Positions 47,057-53,740 of a stretch of DNA of 60,651 bases are shown one piece after another. This stretch comes from Tepidimicrobium xylanilyticum (GTDB lineage Bacteria; Bacillota; Clostridia; Tissierellales; Tepidimicrobiaceae). Below the pieces are notes generated by a model. It saw nothing but the letters and a program-made list of their open reading frames with translations, was not told the DNA's origin and ran no database searches. Made by a program: the position numbers and the translations under genes. The stretch spans positions 105,140 to 165,790 of the forward strand of contig NZ_FNNG01000006.1 in NCBI RefSeq assembly GCF_900106765.1, in the 5' to 3' direction. How positions within the stretch are numbered: position 1 is the first letter of the stretch; the number at the start of each line of letters is the position of its first letter.

Positions 47057-47671
47057 CTATTCCTTTACTTTATCACTATAATCTTCTGATATTTTTTCTA
47101 CATCCTCGACAACTCCACTATCCTCTTCATCATAGATGCCTAAATCATCACCAGTTGAAAAAGAGGGGTCGCTTTCTACTTTATTGTACCTAGCCACTTC
47201 CTGATAACTATCCTCTCTATCAAACTGATTTCCCTCTTTATGACTTTTGCTAAATGGGCTAATGCTATCCTCCTCTTCAGGTCTAAACTGTCTTTTTCTA
47301 TCTAATGGAATTTTACTATTAGCACAATTGATGCACAGTTTAGTGTAAGGAATTACCCTTAGCCTTTCCTCATCTATTTTTCTCCCACAAACTTGGCATT
47401 TGCCATAGTCACTGCCCTCCAATTGCTTAATAGACTCTTCAATCTCGTTCAATGTATTTTGAAGCTGATCTATCAAACCCTTTTCATGTTCCATCACAAA
47501 CATTTCCGTTCCTAAATCTGCGGGATGATTGTCATAAGAAGATAGTTCAGTATAGTACTCATCCATTGCGCCAAATTCTCCATTATTTTTCATCTTATCT
47601 AAAATATCTAAAATTCTCTTCTTCTCATACTCTAACCTTCCAAGGAAATCACCTTTTTCATAATCTCCCAT
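47057..47671 (-). CDS. TraR/DksA-type zinc-finger protein (YteA/YlyA family)
   Basis: A 204-residue protein of the TraR/DksA family, as found in Bacillota under the names YteA, YocK and YlyA. The N-terminal ~90 residues form a coiled coil (RLEYEKKRILDILDKMKNNG; LQNTLNEIEESIKQLEG). The zinc finger is CQVCGRK...CINCA (four Cys). The C-terminal ~70 residues are acidic and probably disordered. YlyA is reported to act with RNA polymerase during late sporulation in B. subtilis. The position upstream of lspA matches ylyA. AGGAGGGA precedes the ATG. Confidence 0.85.
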   Translation of the reverse strand: MGDYEKGDFLGRLEYEKKRILDILDKMKNNGEFGAMDEYYTELSSYDNHPADLGTEMFVMEHEKGLIDQLQNTLNEIEESIKQLEGSDYGKCQVCGRKIDEERLRVIPYTKLCINCANSKIPLDRKRQFRPEEEDSISPFSKSHKEGNQFDREDSYQEVARYNKVESDPSFSTGDDLGIYDEEDSGVVEDVEKISEDYSDKVKE

Positions 47672-47744
47672 TCCCTTCCTCCTTATGCTATTAATAAATA
47701 CGTCTTTAATAATATGCCCCTATTCCTATTAATAATTCGTCTTA

Positions 47745-47882
47745 TTATGAATACATTGTCAATAAAATTAATAAAAAGAACAACAGATTTTGCCTATTGT
47801 ATTTGGCTCCCCAAATATGTGAAAGTAAGAGGAAAAAAAATAATAGCTCATCATCATACTCTTCTAGGGAATATTCACCCAT
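47745..47882 (-). CDS. Small membrane protein of unknown function (45 aa)
   Basis: A short frame with a good ribosome-binding site: GGAGGG, then 7 bases, then ATG. The product starts with an acidic head (GEYSLEEYDDE). Two hydrophobic segments follow, LLFFFLLLSHIWGA (13-26) and NLLFFLLILLTMYS (32-45), joined by a short basic turn KYNRQ. An antisense frame over the same DNA has no ribosome-binding site. I do not recognise the family. It lies between aroF and the TraR-like gene, where B. subtilis has ileS. A CATAGAATA at 47914-47922 resembles a sporulation-type (sigma-K or sigma-E) -10 element, but no matching -35 is clear. Confidence 0.6.
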   Translation of the reverse strand: MGEYSLEEYDDELLFFFLLLSHIWGAKYNRQNLLFFLLILLTMYS

Positions 47883-47940
47883 TAAAAATCCCTCCACTTT
47901 ATCCTATTAATACTATTCTATGAAGTGAATGGATTATAAT

Positions 47941-48723
47941 CTACACAATGGTTTTTAATACCCTCTCCATATTCGTTATTCTCTCAAACAAATCTGCAAA
48001 TTCTCTAAAATTCAAAGACTGAAATCCATCTGATAATGCACTTTCTGGATTAGGATGTACTTCTATCATAATTCCATTAGCTCCAATTGCCAAGGCAGCT
48101 TTACTGGAAGGTAATACTAACTCTTTCCTACCAGTTCCATGACTAGGGTCTACTATAATAGGGCATTTGGTTTTAGATTGAATGATTGGGATGCTTACTA
48201 AGTCTAAAGTATTTCTAGTATAGTCTTCAAAAGTCCTAATGCCCCTTTCACAGAATATAATCCTATCATTTCCTTCTATTCTAATATATTCTGAGGCTTT
48301 TACCCATTCATCTATAGTAGCACCCATCCCCCTTTTTAATAGAATAGGCTTATCTGCTCTTCCTACTTCCTTTAAGAGTGAATAATTTTGCATATTTCTA
48401 GAACCTACCTGATATATATCTATATATTCATAAGCCTTTTCCACATCTCTTGGATCCATAATCTCCGACACCACTTTTAAATTATACCTATTTCTTATAT
48501 CCTTTAAAATCTTCAAACCATCCATTCCCAATCCCTGAAAAGCATTAGGACTGGTCCTCGGCTTAAAAGCCCCTCCTCTTAATATTTTTATTCCCAATCC
48601 ACTTAAGAATTTCCCAATTGATTCCATCTGCTCTTCGCTTTCCACCGCACAAGGTCCTGCTATTATAATAAATTCCTTTCCGCCAATCACAAGTTCATCG
48701 CTTATCTTAACTACATCCACCAT
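47941..48723 (-). CDS. aroF: 3-deoxy-7-phosphoheptulonate (DAHP) synthase, AroF/AroG type I-beta
   Basis: A 260-residue DAHP synthase, first enzyme of the shikimate pathway, condensing phosphoenolpyruvate with erythrose-4-phosphate. The motifs are IIAGPCAVESEEQM, LRGGAFKPRTSPNAFQGLG, VVSEIMDPRDVEKAYEY, QVGSRNMQNYSLL, LLKRGMGATIDEW, FCERGIRTFE and IIVDPSHGTGRKEL. It is the short I-beta form with no chorismate mutase or ACT domain, so no allosteric domain is visible. The ATG at 48723 has GGGGGA upstream, which is part of a hairpin. It is the only aromatic amino-acid gene here and sits directly after divIVA. Confidence 0.95.
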   Translation of the reverse strand: MVDVVKISDELVIGGKEFIIIAGPCAVESEEQMESIGKFLSGLGIKILRGGAFKPRTSPNAFQGLGMDGLKILKDIRNRYNLKVVSEIMDPRDVEKAYEYIDIYQVGSRNMQNYSLLKEVGRADKPILLKRGMGATIDEWVKASEYIRIEGNDRIIFCERGIRTFEDYTRNTLDLVSIPIIQSKTKCPIIVDPSHGTGRKELVLPSSKAALAIGANGIMIEVHPNPESALSDGFQSLNFREFADLFERITNMERVLKTIV

Positions 48724-48730
48724 ATGAATT

Positions 48731-48780
48731 CCCCCAAAATGCATAATGTTAAATAGAATTTGGGGGCTAGGCCCCCAATT
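48731..48780 (-). promoter_or_regulatory. Two alternative hairpins between divIVA and aroF
   Basis: On the minus strand three segments follow each other: AATTGGGGGC (48771-48780), GCCCCCAAAT (48758-48767) and TTTTGGGGG (48731-48739). The middle one can pair with the first (8 bp, 3-base loop) or with the third (8 bp, 18-21-base loop), not both. The third segment is the aroF ribosome-binding site. The divIVA stop codon lies at the loop of the first hairpin. This may be a terminator for divIVA, a translational coupling switch, or both. Confidence 0.55.
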
Positions 48781-49342
48781 CATTAATATTTTCATCTAAA
48801 TTCTCATGAACTTCAGAAGCTAAATTACCATCTTGAGATTCATCTATGTAATCTTCAGGTAAATCTACTTCCTCGAAGCTAGAATTATCCATTTCCATAT
48901 TTGAATAGAATTCTTCTAAAGTTAATAATTGAGCTTCTATAAAGGATTTATATCGAGTTCTAAAAATGAACATCTCCTTTTTCATTTCCTCGCACTCTTT
49001 CCGAAGCCTTTTTACCTCTTCATTGGCAGCATCCATAATCTTTTTAGCTTTAAATTCTGCATCCTCTATTATTAATTCAGATTTTTCTCGTGCAGACCTA
49101 ACTACCTCATCAGCCGTACTTTGAGCAACTACAAGAGTATCTTTTAAGGTTTCTTCTAAATCGTTATACCTTTTAATCTGTTCATCTAAGGCAAGTATTT
49201 TGTCTTTTAACTCAATATTTTCCTTATAAATTTTTTCATAATCCTCAATTATTTCATCTAAAAATTTGTCTACTTCCGATGATTTATAGCCCCTTAAAGC
49301 TCGTTTGAATTCCTTGTTTTGAATATCTAAGGGTGTAATCAT
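48767..49342 (-). CDS. divIVA: DivIVA domain protein
   Basis: A 191-residue DivIVA protein, which marks poles and septa by sensing negative membrane curvature. The N-terminal lipid-binding domain [30 protein letters not shown] (3-32) is nearly the family consensus. A long coiled coil follows (about 35-150). The tail is acidic ([20 protein letters not shown]). The ATG at 49342 with GGAG upstream is preferred over a GTG at 49351. It lies in the standard sepF-yggT-ylmH-divIVA order. Confidence 0.96.
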   Translation of the reverse strand: MITPLDIQNKEFKRALRGYKSSEVDKFLDEIIEDYEKIYKENIELKDKILALDEQIKRYNDLEETLKDTLVVAQSTADEVVRSAREKSELIIEDAEFKAKKIMDAANEEVKRLRKECEEMKKEMFIFRTRYKSFIEAQLLTLEEFYSNMEMDNSSFEEVDLPEDYIDESQDGNLASEVHENLDENINELGA

Positions 49343-49356
49343 ATAGCTCACTCCAT

Positions 49357-50142
49357 TTATTTTAGTAATCTAAGCTCTATTCTCACTCTTCCCTTTTTAC
49401 TCATTCCTAATGTTGAATTTAACATAAATCTGCCATAGCCTTTAACTGAAACAATATCCCCCTCAATAATCTCCTTAGATACTCTCTCAACAGGCTCCCA
49501 GTTAACTTTAACCCCTTTGGACTTCACTAATCCCTGACTTTCCTTCCTAGGCAAATTCCAAACACTGCTAATTAAAACATCTATTCTAAGTGAAGGTACT
49601 GTAGTAAAAATCTTTTCATATTCTATTATACCCGGTTTTAGTTCATCTATTGATATTTCTTTTACTTCAACTCTTTGCCTTCCAATTTGTGTTAAATTCA
49701 TTAATATATAACTTAAAACTTCTCTCTTAACAACTAATTGAACATTATCTTCATGTATTAATATATCCCCTATTTTTTCTCTATTTATTCCTAAATTTAA
49801 TATTCCACCTAGAAAATCCCTGTGAGACAATGTTCTGATACCGCCTTCAATTTCTAAGAAACCAATAGGTAGTTCAATATCCTCATGAGCTAGGTATTCC
49901 GGATAAACTTGTATTACCTTTCTTTCGGCCTTATTTATTCCTCCTAGTTCCCTATAGGATATATCCAAAAACCTATTTAATATGGACCTGGCAAGCCGTC
50001 TCTGATAGGGATCCATAAAATTAGTGGTTTCTATAGTGTGCTTGTTTAATACAATTTCAAGCTTGTCTAATAGTTTTCGCATATTTAATATCTGGTCTTC
50101 ATCAGTTATATGATTTAATAATAATTCCCTATCAAGTCTCAA
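49357..50142 (-). CDS. ylmH: YlmH family RNA-binding protein (S4 domain)
   Basis: A protein of about 261 residues. The N-terminal part resembles the YlmH fold ([53 protein letters not shown]), and the C-terminal S4 domain (about 180-240) has [33 protein letters not shown]. Recent work in B. subtilis places YlmH in ribosome-associated quality control, able to replace RqcP; rqcH is also in this window. The start is uncertain: a TTG at 50142 has a GGTGG box 5 bases away, while a GTG at 50154 has none. It is between yggT and divIVA. Confidence 0.93.
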   Translation of the reverse strand: MRLDRELLLNHITDEDQILNMRKLLDKLEIVLNKHTIETTNFMDPYQRRLARSILNRFLDISYRELGGINKAERKVIQVYPEYLAHEDIELPIGFLEIEGGIRTLSHRDFLGGILNLGINREKIGDILIHEDNVQLVVKREVLSYILMNLTQIGRQRVEVKEISIDELKPGIIEYEKIFTTVPSLRIDVLISSVWNLPRKESQGLVKSKGVKVNWEPVERVSKEIIEGDIVSVKGYGRFMLNSTLGMSKKGRVRIELRLLK

Positions 50143-50159
50143 TTTTACCACCACAAAAT

Positions 50160-50423
50160 CTAAAATATTATACCTCTTACTAAAAATAAAATGGTTCTCA
50201 ATATTAAAATCGCAACTATTGGAGAGAAATCAAACATACCTGTATTGATGCCAAGCCTATAGATTAATTCCCTTGCAGGTGCTAATATTGGTTCTGTCAA
50301 ATCATAGATAATTTTACCTATCTGATTATAAGGGTCAATTCTTAGAAAGGAAAAAATAATTCTGACAAAAATCAATATCTCTATAACATAGACTAAATTG
50401 CTTAAAAATCTATAAAAAACCAT
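50160..50423 (-). CDS. YggT family membrane protein (YlmG)
   Basis: An 87-residue protein with two hydrophobic helices (about 5-28 and 62-84), separated by the conserved segment RIDPYNQIGKIIYDLTEPILAPARELI. The family is linked to cell division and to photosystem/nucleoid organisation in plastids and cyanobacteria, without a defined biochemical role. It lies between sepF and ylmH, as in nearly all Gram-positives; the tight spacing (5 bases before ylmH) indicates one operon. Confidence 0.95.
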   Translation of the reverse strand: MVFYRFLSNLVYVIEILIFVRIIFSFLRIDPYNQIGKIIYDLTEPILAPARELIYRLGINTGMFDFSPIVAILILRTILFLVRGIIF

Positions 50424-50449
50424 AATTTAATTACCTCTTACCTAATATT

Positions 50450-50890
50450 TTACCACTGAAATAATCCTTTATTCTTTAATTCATCTTTAATATTTCCATC
50501 GATTTCCACATTGCTTGGAGCTAGAACGAATATATCCGTAGTCACTTTTTGAATACTGCCCTCTAGTGAATAAAGGCCACCGTTTATAAAATCGAAGATT
50601 TGTCTTTTAATACCTGGCTCTAATTGCTCTAAGTTGACTACTACCGTTTTCCGCATTTTTAAATCGTCAACTATCTTGGGGGCATCTTCATAATTTAACG
50701 GTTCATGTACCACCAATTTCATATTTCCAGATGTATGGATATTAAGTACCTTATTTCCAATCCTTTTAGTATTAGTATTAACAGGTATTTCTGTTAGTTC
50801 ATCTTCATAGTCTTCATAATCATCATATTCTTCCTCTTCTAAATCATCTATTCCAATGAAATACTTAAGCTTATCCATTATGTTTGCCAT
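50450..50890 (-). CDS. sepF: Cell division protein SepF
   Basis: A 146-residue FtsZ anchor and bundling protein. An N-terminal amphipathic helix (ANIMDKLKYFIGI) binds membrane, followed by an acidic linker (DDLEEEEYDDYEDYEDEL). The C-terminal globular domain has VHEPLNYEDAPKIVDDLKMRKTVVVNLEQLEPGIKRQIFDFINGGLYSLEGSIQKV, with the conserved Gly that supports ring assembly. It ends LAPSNVEI...FQW. GGGAGGG precedes the ATG. It lies directly downstream of yggS. Confidence 0.97.
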   Translation of the reverse strand: MANIMDKLKYFIGIDDLEEEEYDDYEDYEDELTEIPVNTNTKRIGNKVLNIHTSGNMKLVVHEPLNYEDAPKIVDDLKMRKTVVVNLEQLEPGIKRQIFDFINGGLYSLEGSIQKVTTDIFVLAPSNVEIDGNIKDELKNKGLFQW

Positions 50891-50905
50891 AAAATCCCTC
50901 CCATT

Positions 50906-51592
50906 TTATTTTCTTTGACCAAATATACCAGTTCCAATCCTTACCATATTTGATCCCTCTTCAATAGCTACTTCATAATCATTGGTCATTCCCATTGATA
51001 AAAAATCCATCTTCACATTAGCATAACCTTTGTTTTTTATATTTTCGCTTAATTGCTGTAATTCCCTAAAAACCCATCTAATTTCTTCTGCATTGTCAAC
51101 ATAGGGTGCTATTGTCATAAGTCCTTTTATCCTTATATTTTCATAATCCTGAATGCTTTCTATAAAGGGAATCACTTCATCTACTTTCAAACCAAATTTG
51201 CTCTCTTCCTCCGCTACATTGACTTGCACTAATGTATCTATTATTATACCATGATTACCTGCTCTTTTGTTCAACTCTTTTGCTAAAGATAATCGATCTA
51301 AAGAATGGATCAAAGACACTTTATTAATTAAATACTTCACCTTATTAGTCTGTAAATGACCAATCATATGATAATTTACCTTATCGCCTATAATATCGTA
51401 CTTATTAACCAATTCTTGAGTCCTATTTTCCCCAATATCAGTTATTCCATACTGAATTGCTTCTTTAATTCTACCTATATCCACAGTTTTAGTTACTGCT
51501 ATTAAATGAACTCTATCACCTTCTCTTCCTGACCTTTTAAGAGCTTTTTCTATGTTCTCTTTTATATATAGTAAATTATCTCTAATATTAAT
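50906..51592 (-). CDS. yggS: YggS family PLP-binding protein, probable AUU start
   Basis: A 228-residue pyridoxal-phosphate homeostasis protein (PLPBP, YlmE). The lysine that binds PLP lies in LIAVTKTV, and GENRTQEL, IGHLQTNKVKYL, LVQVNVAEEESKFGL, LMTIAPY and LSMGMTNDYEVAIEEGSNMVRIGTGIFG are family blocks. No ATG, GTG or TTG occurs before a GTG at 51484, which would remove the PLP lysine. The frame upstream is open and family-like (NIRDNLLYIKENIEKALKRSG), and an ATT at 51592 sits exactly 7 bases after AGGAGGG. I therefore place the start at that ATT. It precedes sepF, as in other Gram-positives. Confidence 0.9.
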   Translation of the reverse strand: MNIRDNLLYIKENIEKALKRSGREGDRVHLIAVTKTVDIGRIKEAIQYGITDIGENRTQELVNKYDIIGDKVNYHMIGHLQTNKVKYLINKVSLIHSLDRLSLAKELNKRAGNHGIIIDTLVQVNVAEEESKFGLKVDEVIPFIESIQDYENIRIKGLMTIAPYVDNAEEIRWVFRELQQLSENIKNKGYANVKMDFLSMGMTNDYEVAIEEGSNMVRIGTGIFGQRK

Positions 51593-51611
51593 TTTTATTC
51601 CCTCCTTAATA

Positions 51612-52904
51612 TTAATCTATAATCATTCCTTCTTTTATGTTGTCAATATTTAAAAGGATTTCATCAAATTGTCTCACAGTTCTTACGGCTTTATCTTTTC
51701 CTTTAATGTTAATATTGTTATTTTTATCTCCTTGACTGATGTAGACATATTCTTCATCCTCTTTAATTATTTCTACTGGAACTAATTTAACTATTCCACT
51801 AATATCCTTAACATATACCCATTTAATTCCATCCTTTTCCACTATCGTTTTACTTGGTATTCTATAGACATCCTGCTTATTTTTAATTATATCCACATGT
51901 AAATGCCTTTTCTCAACATAATATTCAAAATCTCTATTGAACCTAACTAAAATTAGGCCTTTAGTACCATTTTTAGTTATCTTTTCTATTACTCCCTTTA
52001 ATTCGTCTTTAATCTCCTCTCCAGCTAGTAAAATTATATTTCCCTCTTTGTATTCAAAAATATCTTTAATGTTGTCAACCTTAATTATCATATACCACTC
52101 AAAATTATCAATTATTTTAAATATAGGCTCATTTGCCTTAACTATATCGTTATTTGATACCATCCTTCCCTTATCTAATATATTACCAAAATCTGAATAC
52201 CCATAATCGTATTTTTGGTCAATAGGATAGATTTCTTCGTAACCATCTAACTTAAAGGATACAATTCCTGCCTCCTTTGAAAAGTAATCTATGCTGTTAT
52301 TTGAAATCTGCAACTGAATTTCTTCCCTTTTCTTCTTAAGGTTTTCCAAGCTCTGGTTTATCAAAGTATTATCCCTTACTACATGCTTCTTTTTGTCGTA
52401 ATACATAAATAGCTTGTCCTTCAAATTTCCAGCTACCTCATAGTCTTCTGCTGCAATGGCTTCCTGCATTCCATCTACAATGTTATCAATATCCTCATTT
52501 AATTGACTCTCATCCTCTTTTATTCGTTCAATGTCTAACTCCGTTTGGGTTAATGCTTGAATTTTATTTTCTACCTCCTCTAATTGTTGTTTTAAGGTTG
52601 AGGTATCATCAATAAATGTTATTTTGCCTATTTTTGTTCCTGCTGCAATCCTTTCACCATGTTTCACATAAATTTCTACTTTACCCTCTCCTTCTGATTT
52701 ATATAGTGTTTCCCTTCTCAATATTATAGCTTCTGTACTTATCTTTTCCTCTATCTCATATTGTTCTGGTAATGTAGTTTTAAATGTTGAAGCAAATAAA
52801 GAAAGAACACTTCTAAATAAAATCAATATGGTTATTAAAATAATGAAAAACCATTTTTTACGTTTTTTTCTCATTCTTTTTAGTTTTCGTTCTTCTTGGG
52901 TCAT
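51612..52904 (-). CDS. HlyD-like membrane-anchored adaptor protein in the division cluster
   Basis: A 430-residue protein with a very basic N-terminus (RKLKRMRKKRKK), one transmembrane helix (about 17-38) and a large outer part. A half barrel-sandwich (lipoyl-like) motif SEGEGKVEIYVKHGERIAAGTKIGKI (about 68-95) is followed by a long helical hairpin (about 99-200) and a second half with SKEAGIVSFKLDGYE; beta domains complete the HlyD/RND-adaptor pattern. No ABC transporter or outer-membrane partner is encoded nearby. Clostridia often have such a gene just upstream of yggS-sepF, so a role in envelope or division is possible but unproven. A GGGTGA ribosome-binding site is present. Confidence 0.75.
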   Translation of the reverse strand: MTQEERKLKRMRKKRKKWFFIILITILILFRSVLSLFASTFKTTLPEQYEIEEKISTEAIILRRETLYKSEGEGKVEIYVKHGERIAAGTKIGKITFIDDTSTLKQQLEEVENKIQALTQTELDIERIKEDESQLNEDIDNIVDGMQEAIAAEDYEVAGNLKDKLFMYYDKKKHVVRDNTLINQSLENLKKKREEIQLQISNNSIDYFSKEAGIVSFKLDGYEEIYPIDQKYDYGYSDFGNILDKGRMVSNNDIVKANEPIFKIIDNFEWYMIIKVDNIKDIFEYKEGNIILLAGEEIKDELKGVIEKITKNGTKGLILVRFNRDFEYYVEKRHLHVDIIKNKQDVYRIPSKTIVEKDGIKWVYVKDISGIVKLVPVEIIKEDEEYVYISQGDKNNNINIKGKDKAVRTVRQFDEILLNIDNIKEGMIID

Positions 52905-52959
52905 TCTATCACCCTTAATAGTTTCTAATTTTTGATGCTTTTAACTCCAGATTGCAATT

Positions 52960-53358
52960 CTATAAAAAACTAAAAAACTGACCATACCTGCTTATGATTT
53001 TAAATTTAATGATATTATCTACATTTAATTTCTTTATCTCATTTTTATAAGTAACCATTAAAATAGCTCTCTCACTTCTAATAGCTCCTATAAGAATTCC
53101 TTCAAATTTATCTTTTGTTTTGGTAATTATCTTAATTTCATCGCCAGCTTTTACTCTTGTTCCATCTATTATAAACTCTTTCAAATCTGCCTTGTCCAAA
53201 TGCTGCGGGGTCACATGTTTATTATCTATTATAATTATGTTATTTTTTAAATACATCTTTTCTTTCAACACAACTAATATATAACCTACTATGTTTACTA
53301 TTAATAATGGTATTAATAGTCTTTGAATATAGTTTAGCAAAATTCTGAATACCTCCAT
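52960..53358 (-). CDS. Small membrane protein of unknown function (132 aa)
   Basis: A 132-residue protein with one N-terminal hydrophobic helix (about 13-31). A soluble, basic, beta-rich domain follows, in which GTRVKAGDEIKIITKTKDKFEGILIGAIRSERAILMVTYKN looks like a small barrel. I do not recognise the family. It is upstream of the HlyD-like gene by 55 bases, the first gene of the sepF-divIVA cluster here. No ribosome-binding site precedes the ATG; a TGA-TATACT extended -10 at 53378-53386 would put the start point only about 12 bases before the ATG, so a near-leaderless message is possible, or the start is elsewhere. Confidence 0.65.
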   Translation of the reverse strand: MEVFRILLNYIQRLLIPLLIVNIVGYILVVLKEKMYLKNNIIIIDNKHVTPQHLDKADLKEFIIDGTRVKAGDEIKIITKTKDKFEGILIGAIRSERAILMVTYKNEIKKLNVDNIIKFKIISRYGQFFSFL

Positions 53359-53490
53359 ATTACAATATTCTAATATAAGTATATCACATCTAATCCTTCG
53401 ATTAAACCTGCTTTAGAAAATTAATTTTTCATATTATTTACACTACAATCATTTAATTATAAATTTATCATGCTTATGTTTACAAAATGT

Positions 53491-53519
53491 TTGCAATTTC
53501 TATAAAAACATAGTATAAT
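53491..53519 (+). promoter_or_regulatory. Promoter of the tRNA-Pro gene
   Basis: A -35 TTGCAA (53491-53496) and a perfect -10 TATAAT (53514-53519) have a 17-base spacer. The primary transcript would carry about 65 bases of 5' leader, to be removed by RNase P. Confidence 0.65.
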
Positions 53520-53590
53520 ACAATATGGTAATAGAATTAAAAAACTGTATCTGTTCATTTTAGTTGGATAAAGGGTTAGATAATAAGCAT

Positions 53591-53667
53591 CGGGATGTGG
53601 CGCAGTCAGGTAGCGCACAAGTCTGGGGGACTTGGAGTCGCTGGTTCGAATCCAGTCATCCCGACCA
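53591..53667 (+). tRNA. tRNA-Pro (anticodon GGG)
   Basis: A complete 77-base cloverleaf. The acceptor stem CGGGATG pairs with CATCCCG, the discriminator is A, and CCA is encoded. The D stem is GCGC/GCGC. The anticodon stem CAAGT/ACTTG encloses CTGGGGG, giving anticodon GGG followed by G37. The T arm is GCTGG-TTCGAAT-CCAGT. It reads CCC and CCU. G36-G37 make it a TrmD substrate (trmD at 5225-5956). It stands alone, with its own promoter and terminator. Confidence 0.97.
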
Positions 53668-53691
53668 TTTTTATTTAATATGTAAAAATGC

Positions 53692-53722
53692 AAAAAGGAC
53701 CTGAGTATTAGGTCCCTTTTTT
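53692..53722. terminator. Terminator shared by tRNA-Pro and spoIVA
   Basis: A GGACCT / AGGTCC stem, extended by A-T pairs around one bulged base, has a 7-base loop, T6 on the plus strand and A5 on the other side. It lies 24 bases after the tRNA and 18 bases after the end of spoIVA on the opposite strand, so it can serve both. Confidence 0.8.
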
Positions 53723-53740
53723 GTACCCATTTTACTTCTA

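Noticed and set aside
47714-47923. A 69-residue plus-strand frame
   Set aside because: No ribosome-binding site, and it lies opposite to the 45-residue frame that has a good one. Its composition is not protein-like.
48758-48780. T-box leader in the divIVA-aroF gap, as might remain from a lost ileS
   Set aside because: The gap is only about 45 bases and has no T-box sequence (TGGNACC-like bulge) or specifier stem.
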